Shown in pieces: positions 57,758 to 64,000 of a stretch of 64,000 bases of DNA. Numbering within the stretch: the stretch's first letter is position 1; each line of letters opens with the position of its first letter. Below the pieces are notes generated by a model, which saw nothing but the letters and a program-made list of their open reading frames with translations, was not told the origin of the DNA and ran no database searches. Origin of the DNA: Berberis thunbergii (Eukaryota > Streptophyta > Magnoliopsida > Ranunculales > Berberidaceae). The stretch lies in the NCBI GenBank assembly GCA_003290165.1, contig QNQO01001169.1, forward strand, positions 248,001 through 312,000, given 5' to 3'. Position numbers and translations under genes: made by a program.

Positions 57758-58144
57758 TTATTGGGTTTTCAGGGACAGTCGAAAATCTTTGGTGTGGGTG
57801 TTAGAGAACGTCTTTGCAGCCGGTGCTGTAAACACATAATCATTACTGGAGAGGTCTGGCTCATGCTCTTCTTCAGGAACCTGACAAATTTCATGTCTCA
57901 ATCTATTGCATGTGCGGTTCTTATCCTTTTCCCATACATCTTTTAACCAAATGTAGTTTGCCTTCAGTGCATATTTGTCATGACTTGCAATAGCTTCTCG
58001 CAATGTAGAAGGAACTACATTCCCCTTTTCGTATTCATTTATCATCATTAACGCATATTCAATCTCAGGAAGAGGAAGGAAACCTTTCGCTTTATTCAGT
58101 TTTGCTTCGGTGAGTTGTATCACACTGCGGTGCCCAATTTGCAC
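57758..58144 (-). other. Unassigned 3' frame of the LINE derivative
   Basis: A 128-residue frame starting MQIGHRSVIQLTEAKLNKAK with ...YALMMINEYEKGNVVPS... I do not recognise it. It lies where ORF2 would normally begin or end, and could be retained ORF1 tail or captured host sequence. Confidence 0.3.
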
Positions 58145-58834
58145 ACCATCATCCTACGAGCTGTTGTCTTTCTTTGCACCTGAACTATTGGCTGCCGGCA
58201 TGTTGTTGACTTCTCCTACTTTATCTTCCTCGATTGAGTTGGGCACAATTTCATTTGGGTACTTCCTTCCATGTTCTACCACCAATTCGTTGTCATTCTT
58301 GTCTATTGTCTGGTCTTCTATAACTGCTGCCTGATTTTCTTCTGTCACTGCAACATTGATGTCACTCACATTATGGGCACAGCTGTTGAGCATAGCTGTG
58401 TCATATTTAGTTGTTTCTCCTTGCTTCCCAATCACTTTTTCAATCTTACTAGCTGTATACCCCACCTCGAGAAGGTCTTCAACCGTTGTTTCTTGAGAGG
58501 TTGTGTCACTAGTAGAAAACTTCTCCTTACTGACCAACTGATTATCTATTTGGTTATTCTCATCTTCGACAATGTTTTCCATAAGTGACTAGAATTTGTT
58601 TGACAAACTTACTTTCACCGGATCGTTGGTCACTGACTGCTCAACCCCAACTCCCTCCTTGATTTCCTCACCTTGATTATTCATGTGCGCCACTCGTGCC
58701 AACTTTTGGTTTTGTCGCTTTATTTTTGTTGGCCACTGGAACATATTGTTGCTTGATAATTTTGGCTTCCATCTTTTGTTTCTCGGTCTTCTCTTCTTTT
58801 ACCAAGTTAAAAGTTGTCACATTGCCCTTATGAC

Positions 58835-59602
58835 CTAACTTTTTCTGCAATTTTCCTCCTGATGCCCTAGCAATGAACAATAATCACAATATTTGAACCC
58901 CGGGTATTCAAATTTCTCCCAAAAACCCCTATTGCTTGCCTTGTCTATCCAAATTCTATTAGCTAGCTTATCCGCCAAAGACATCTCCACGCAAACACGA
59001 GCAGAATTCGGGCAACATAAACATCGAGTATGATCATCCATGCGCAAAAAACCACCAAAAGATTTCACAATTGCTTTTAAAAGAGGATGATGAAATAAAT
59101 GCAAAGGCAAGTTAGGCAACTCTACCCATAAAGGAACCGAGATCGGATCCGCTCTCAGACTGAAACCATCGTGCCAGCGGAAAGCTTTAAAGCGGACTCC
59201 ATGAATCAAAATGGAATCTCTCGATAGAACTTTCTTTGCTTCAACCGATTGAAGACGTACCAAAACGTGGCTTTGATCAAGTAAACCTAGCAAGAAATCT
59301 CCTAGGATACCCCAAGTTTTGTGAATTGAAGCTCGAATGTCGTCCAACATAGGCCGGTAACTAGAGATCTTTAGAACTATCACATGTTTTTCCATGAAAG
59401 CTTCCCCACGTGTCTCATCAGACGTTGTAATCTCAATGGCAGGCTCTCCTTCTTTCCGAAATCTAGTTGCTTCCACTTGTATTTCCTTAATCTCATCAAC
59501 TAGAACTTTCCCAAATATCTGTGTGAAAGTAGGCTTAGGAGCGGCTTCAGTAGGTTCCCTGCCCCCCAAAGGAGGAGGATTGACGGCTAGAGGAGCCGTC
59601 AT
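58835..59602 (-). CDS. LINE ORF1-like Gag protein (DUF4283 plus CCHC knuckle)
   Basis: 255 residues from MTAPLAVNPPPLGG. The middle has the DUF4283-type pattern (VLVRLQSVEAKKVLSRDSI, RAFRWHDGFS-like, VPLWVELPNLPLHLF), and the end has a zinc knuckle CDYCSLLGHQEENC. This is the RNA-binding Gag-like protein of plant L1-type elements. Frames downstream on the minus strand (58880-57758) continue with Lys/Glu-rich and unassigned sequence separated by stops or shifts, so the full ORF1 is probably degraded. Confidence 0.75.
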   Translation of the reverse strand: MTAPLAVNPPPLGGREPTEAAPKPTFTQIFGKVLVDEIKEIQVEATRFRKEGEPAIEITTSDETRGEAFMEKHVIVLKISSYRPMLDDIRASIHKTWGILGDFLLGLLDQSHVLVRLQSVEAKKVLSRDSILIHGVRFKAFRWHDGFSLRADPISVPLWVELPNLPLHLFHHPLLKAIVKSFGGFLRMDDHTRCLCCPNSARVCVEMSLADKLANRIWIDKASNRGFWEKFEYPGFKYCDYCSLLGHQEENCRKS

Positions 59603-59954
59603 AACCCACTATGTCCTGATCAAGCCAGGTCTGAATAGCGACTGGCGATGGCCGGTAGGAAACTCTCGCAGAGCCGTCAAATCTGATGAGCAGATCTGAA
59701 GGAGATGCAGCATGAAGGAAGCAGATCTGAAGGAGAAGGAGAGCTGATCTGAAGGACGAGATGCAGCCCTCTCGCAGAGCCCCTCGCAGCCGGGATGCAG
59801 CCGAGATGCTGAGATGCAGCCCCTCACAGCTGAGATGCAGAGCCCTCTCGCATCCCTCAAGATATTGCTCAGTCCTCTCGCAGCCGAGAAGCAAATTTGA
59901 AGGATAAAAGGAGAGTTGATCTGAAGGACGAGATTAGTGAAGCGTTCCTTGACC
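59603..59954 (-). repeat. GC-rich repetitive 5' leader of the LINE derivative
   Basis: Short motifs recur: AGATCTGAAGGA / TGATCTGAAGGACGAG, GAGATGCAGC, CTCTCGCAG. Such internally repeated leaders are usual for plant LINE 5' UTRs that carry the internal promoter. Confidence 0.6.
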
Positions 59955-60394
59955 AAGAGCTAAGAAGTTACCATCAACAGGCTTTCTAATTGTCAAGAAA
60001 TGTTTCGATACATACACAAATGTGGATGTATGGTATATCCATAGAAAGTGAATTTCTTTTACAACTCATTTAAATAGTTTAAATGATAAAAAAAAAACAA
60101 AAACAAAAAACATGGAATCCTTATTAACGTGTAAATTTATTTGTGTAGACTTGAGGGTAAAGTTGCCCTGATCACCGGTGGGGCGAGTGGCATTGGTGAA
60201 GCCACAACAAAGCTCTTCAGCAAACACGGTTGCGAAGTCATAATTGCTGAAGTTCAAGACAAATTGGGCCATTCAGTTCATGAGACCATCGGTTCCTCTG
60301 CCACCTATGTCCACTGCGATGTCACTGATGAAACTCAAGTGAAAAATGCAGTTGACACAGCCATGTCAACCTATGGCAAGCTTGATATAATGTT

Positions 60395-61320
60395 TGTTGG
60401 AAATATGGCTTTTTAAAATAAAAGAAAATGGGTGTTTAACAGATTTTGAACCCTGGACCTCTCTCCTATTTTGATCTATGGATCACTCTCTAAATTTTAG
60501 TCCCATATCTATTATACAACTCTTTGTGGTAGAGTTTATAAGGAGATAGTTAGGACTTGGGCTTGGACCCCTTGGGGGTACCACTCTTTTATGAGGAGGG
60601 GAGAGATAGACTCTCGCGCCCGTCATCGTCCGTCCGGGTCAGGTCGGGTCATTAAGAGAGCAACCCATTCTTTTTGCTACAAATTTATTTAATGTAAATA
60701 AATTTTGAATTTCTAAAGAGGGAATGAATCTAGACAGAATTGTGTACATGAACCTAGACGTCTTCCCTATTGCCACGTTTTTTTAAATGCAATACCTAAC
60801 GTTTTTTTTTCTTAAATGCAATTTAATTCCACGGTTTGTTATGCAAATGAATCTAGCCGATTTTTGTGTTTTGAACGAACCTTATTTTCCCTATAAATTC
60901 AACACAACTTAGAGTTTAGAAAAATGAGAAGAAAAAAAAAGAAAAAAACAAAACAAGAGTTCTTTCTTTTTGCAATAAGAGAGATTTTGTTTTGTAATTA
61001 GTTTTGTTTTTGCATTTCTATCAAAGAAGAAATTTTCGTGTTGTTTATTTATTTACAATGTATTGATGATTCCAAGCAAAAACAAGTGTGTAAGGGTGAT
61101 AGTATTTCGTTCATCAAATGTGCAATTGATTGAACGAGACAGAGAAGATTCTGAGCTGTTTTATCCTTGGGACGGCGGGGCTAGTACACTGCTTGCACAA
61201 TCTTTGGCAGAGCCGCGAAACGTCTTAAAGAGAGCGACCCAGTCCGCGACTCAACCCAAGAACAAATTGGTACTTTTGTTCCTAACTTTTTATTTGAATC
61301 TTATACAGCAGTAACAACAA
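60395..61320 (+). mobile_element. Probable LTR (5' start clear, end uncertain) disrupting the dehydrogenase
   Basis: Begins TGTTGGAAATATGG, a common LTR start, exactly where dehydrogenase homology ends. A TATA-like CCCTATAAATTC at 60888-60899 followed by A-rich leader fits a U3/R boundary. A possible LTR end is GTAACAACA at 61312-61320 (CAACA pairing with TGTTG), but no Met-tRNA primer site follows, so type and right border are open. Confidence 0.5.
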
Positions 61321-64000
61321 TTTTAAGACGTTTTATTTCTGCCATGACTAAGATTGAAAGAATGATCCCTTTATTTTCCATAATATAAATTACGGAAATA
61401 TATAAAGAAAATGGAACAAGTAATGAAATTGATTAGGTTGAAATAATACCCTGTGTTTCTAGGGAGATTTTGGTTTCATTACTAGTAAGTATGTGATTAT
61501 TCAATAATGTTGGGTTTGTAAGGATAACATTTTTAACTAGGTTGTTGTTTGTGTGTATGCGAATTAGTCATGATTTTATATATATAAATTGCATGAGATA
61601 TTCTAGCCAAGAGTTTTTTCTTAAATATTCAAAAATGATATTTTGTCCTCCAAAATAAACGCAAATTAGATTGATTGCTTTGTTTCTTGTCTCAAATTGG
61701 GTTGAACATGCTAGATCAATCTGACATAGATTGACTACATATATATATATATATATATATATGTTGATTCATGAAACTATAAGCATTTGTGATTGCTTGG
61801 CTCAAAAATTGGGTTTTGAACAAGCTTCTATCAATGAAAATAGATATTAAATGATAAAAGTCCGAGTTATCTTGATTGAAAAACTATTGTGGAGGCATTG
61901 TTTGATTGCACATCAATGTCATCTATTTACATGAAATTGTCTTGTAATTATAAATAATGTTGAATGTTAGTCCCTTTTGCTTTGTCAGACTTCTTCAATC
62001 TCTTAGTTTATTTGTACGAAATTGTCCTGTAAATAAACTGAAATCATATTGTGAGTTCAATGGGCCAGAGTTGATTGATGGCAATGGTGAGCTATGAGTC
62101 GTTTTGGAGTTTATTTAGATTGACAATTTAGCAATCTGGGAACACTTGTTGATAAAAAAAATCTGCAAAATATGGAAGGGTAAAGTCCTTCCGTTTCAAA
62201 CACAAACACAACTTTTATGTGTGTGTCAAATTAATTGTTTTGGAACCCTTTAGCCTAAACAAACTTTGTTCCCAGCTTTGGAGTTTAGTTTTGTTTGCTT
62301 TATGTACCTTAAATTTGTTACCTTGGGTGGTAGTTCTTGTTGTTAAATTGATTATGGTAGAATCTATGCAAAGACACAACCCCATGGCAACATTTGAAAA
62401 GTTTGGAAAGAGGGTTATTTTTAAAGATCCACATGATTTAGAGTTTTACAACTACGAGCTTTATAATTTCAGATATCTTTATCTATAATGGTGGTTTTCC
62501 ATGTTGTGTATTTTTTAAAGATATCTTTATGATGACTTTACAACCATATTGTGAAATCATATTGTTTACATTCTGATTAACGTAGTTAGAGATTGACATA
62601 CATGTACACATGTTGACAATGTAAAATGTAGTCTAGACTCTAAAACCATGGAGGACTAACTAGAGGAGATTATGTATGAATAGAACACCATGATTTAAAG
62701 TTAAATTTCATAGAATTTTAATTAAAGGTGCTGCTCTATTAGGCTTTCTGAGTTGGAATATCATGAAATCTGAATCAATAAATTCTATTTGAACATTTCG
62801 TGAGAAATGAACAATATCATCTATGCATGTTACTCTTTAGATATTGAGTATGCAGTTCTATGATAATTATGTTATGCACCTTGGATGATTCAGTCTATTT
62901 TGGTGAGAACAATAATTGATCTATTGTGAAAATTGGGTATGCTTATATTTCTCAATATCATTGATGGAAAGAAAACTTTGTGATTAATGTTACAATTGAT
63001 CTTTGATGTTAAACTGAAATAAGGAGGCTATAAGGAATCATTTGTATACAGATCGACCTGTGAATTTTGTTCTTGATGTCACTGTTTAAATGATTTTGCT
63101 CAGACCATAAGTTGGCCAGATTTTCACATGGTTTGATTTTTAACATTTGAAGATTAAGGCATGAGGGAAAGTTGATTTTGATAAGGTTGGAAGGTAAAAT
63201 CCATAGTAGCTATTTGGTGCCTTACGAATTGCTAGTTGTTTATTCAATGAATGTTTTTAGGAGTGAAGAGCCACCCACATCTTTATAGCTTCTTCATTTA
63301 GTATTCAATGTTTTACTATTTGGTAGAGGACATGAATTCTTATGGAAAGGATGTGTTCTCATGATGATGATGTTGGTGGATCTAATATTTTTTGTTGATG
63401 GCAATCTAGAACAATTCAAGCTATTGCTTGGTTTTGCAATGGAACCTTTACAATCTAAGTTTGCTACTTAAATCCCAGAGGTTGCTTTTATGCACAAATA
63501 TAGCTTGGTGTCTACATCAAAGTTTGAAAAATTCAGAAGCTGAATTTAAGGTACGTTTTCTAATGATATTTTGTGTTGATTCTTGAACTTAAAGGAAAAT
63601 GGGAATAGCGAGGTGAATAGAATGGGTATTTTATTCAATATTCTCATTGTGTGGGTCCTTAACAGTTGAATACATGGTATGCATTCAAAAAGTGGTTAAA
63701 CCCGCTTATGACAATAGAAGAGGGACCGAAGTTCAAAAGTCCCTTAATGGAAAGCTTACGTATATTTTTATACATGCTAAAAAAAAAAATAATTTGTGGA
63801 TCCTGATTTTTTTGTGTTTCTCAAGGAATTATTCATGAAAAGATAAATTGCATTTATTTTCAAGGCATAGTGGGGGTTATTTCGAGGAATAGTGGGGGTA
63901 CATCCTCAAATAACGTGCCTATGATAAGGATGCATGAAACTGATAAAGTCATAAAATCTGAGCCTAGGAGAAGTAAACAGAAACGACCTTCTTAACACCT
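61321..64000. other. Unassigned AT-rich region
   Basis: No gag/pol motif, dehydrogenase continuation or other gene is recognised. Has an (AT)n microsatellite at 61739-61762. It could be the interior of the LTR element above or intergenic DNA. Confidence 0.4.
61739..61762. repeat. (AT)n microsatellite
   Basis: Twelve AT units. Confidence 0.85.

Larger units (their letters stand above)
57584..59954 (-). mobile_element. LINE-derived element with ORF1 only, flanked by a 15-bp target duplication
   Basis: The 15-mer AAGAGCTAAGAAGTT occurs at 57569-57583 and 59955-59969. The left edge on plus is a T-run (57581-57592), the A-tail of a minus-strand element. At 2.37 kb it carries an ORF1-like frame (59602-58835), then broken frames, and a 3' end like plant LINEs (CTTAAAACCCAGCTCGATT), but no endonuclease or RT. 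It lies wholly inside intron 1 of the dehydrogenase. Confidence 0.88.
57363..60394 (+). pseudogene. Short-chain dehydrogenase/reductase (secoisolariciresinol-dehydrogenase-like), broken in exon 2
   Basis: Exon 1 57363-57400 (MAPTSLLHAAAR) and exon 2 from 60149; the splice gives RRLEGKVALITGG in frame. The classical-SDR cofactor motif TGGASGIG is at residues about 21-28, followed by CDVTDE and KLDIMF. In the family this is followed by NNAG, then Ser-Tyr-Lys, but homology stops at 60394 where TGTTGGAAATATGG begins. No continuation was found up to 64000. The family includes NAD-dependent plant dehydrogenases of lignan, terpenoid and alkaloid metabolism; a substrate cannot be assigned. The acidic residue after the second strand is IAEVQD, where IADIQD is usual. 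Intron 1 holds a LINE derivative. Only about 94 of roughly 270-300 residues remain. Confidence 0.85.

Noticed and set aside
60600..60660. GC-rich CGTCCGTCCGGGTCAGGTCGGGTC as a regulatory island
   Set aside because: It lies inside the putative LTR and has no independent support.
1..64000. tRNA, rRNA or CRISPR features
   Set aside because: Only tRNA-like SINE heads and retroelement primer sites were seen; no cloverleaf gene, rRNA or spaced repeat array was found by eye.

Overview
This is nuclear DNA of a flowering plant, almost certainly a eudicot. It is AT-rich, its genes are split into small exons with GT-AG introns, and its protein families are plant ones (plant-type EYA phosphatase, LSD1-type zinc fingers, peroxisomal CHY1-type hydrolase). 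Introns and intergenic DNA are full of plant transposons: chromoviruses, TRIMs, LINEs, tRNA-SINEs, and non-autonomous hAT and Mutator-like elements. I cannot name the species. Most short open frames here are chance; real coding sequence is about 3 kb of exons plus transposon remnants.

Layout. 1-1536: internally deleted chromovirus cut by the window edge. 3319-15719 (+): EYA-like phosphatase gene in five coding exons; its introns hold LINE pieces, a diverged tandem repeat and a 2.1-kb tandem duplication built around two hAT elements. 15.7-24 kb: intergenic DNA with five hairpin MITEs of one Mutator-like family and a 1.4-kb foldback carrying a nested hAT. 24805-26991 (+): complete LSD1/LOL-type gene with three zinc fingers, a 5' leader intron and a small upstream ORF. 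28584-55755 (-): CHY1-type 3-hydroxyisobutyryl-CoA hydrolase in 14 exons over 27 kb, ending in a peroxisomal AKL signal; its introns hold a Ty3/gypsy chromovirus, hATs, a compound TRIM with a SINE inside, and a LINE. 57363-60394 (+): first two exons of a short-chain dehydrogenase, with a LINE derivative in intron 1 and broken inside exon 2 by what looks like the start of an LTR. 60.4-64 kb: that LTR and unassigned AT-rich DNA.

The genes are not an operon-like set. LSD1-like and CHY1 are convergent; CHY1 and the dehydrogenase are divergent. EYA and CHY1 each lack one base in a T run inside an otherwise well-conserved exon. Because everything else in both genes is intact, an assembly homopolymer error is at least as likely as pseudogenisation.

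The strongest new-looking observations are the Mutator-like hairpin family with common ends, 9-bp target duplications and mutually unrelated stems; the TRIM whose two ends belong to different LTR families yet are flanked by one 5-bp duplication; and the set of non-autonomous hAT families, each with its own dense subterminal motif and, in three of them, a gene-leader-like core.
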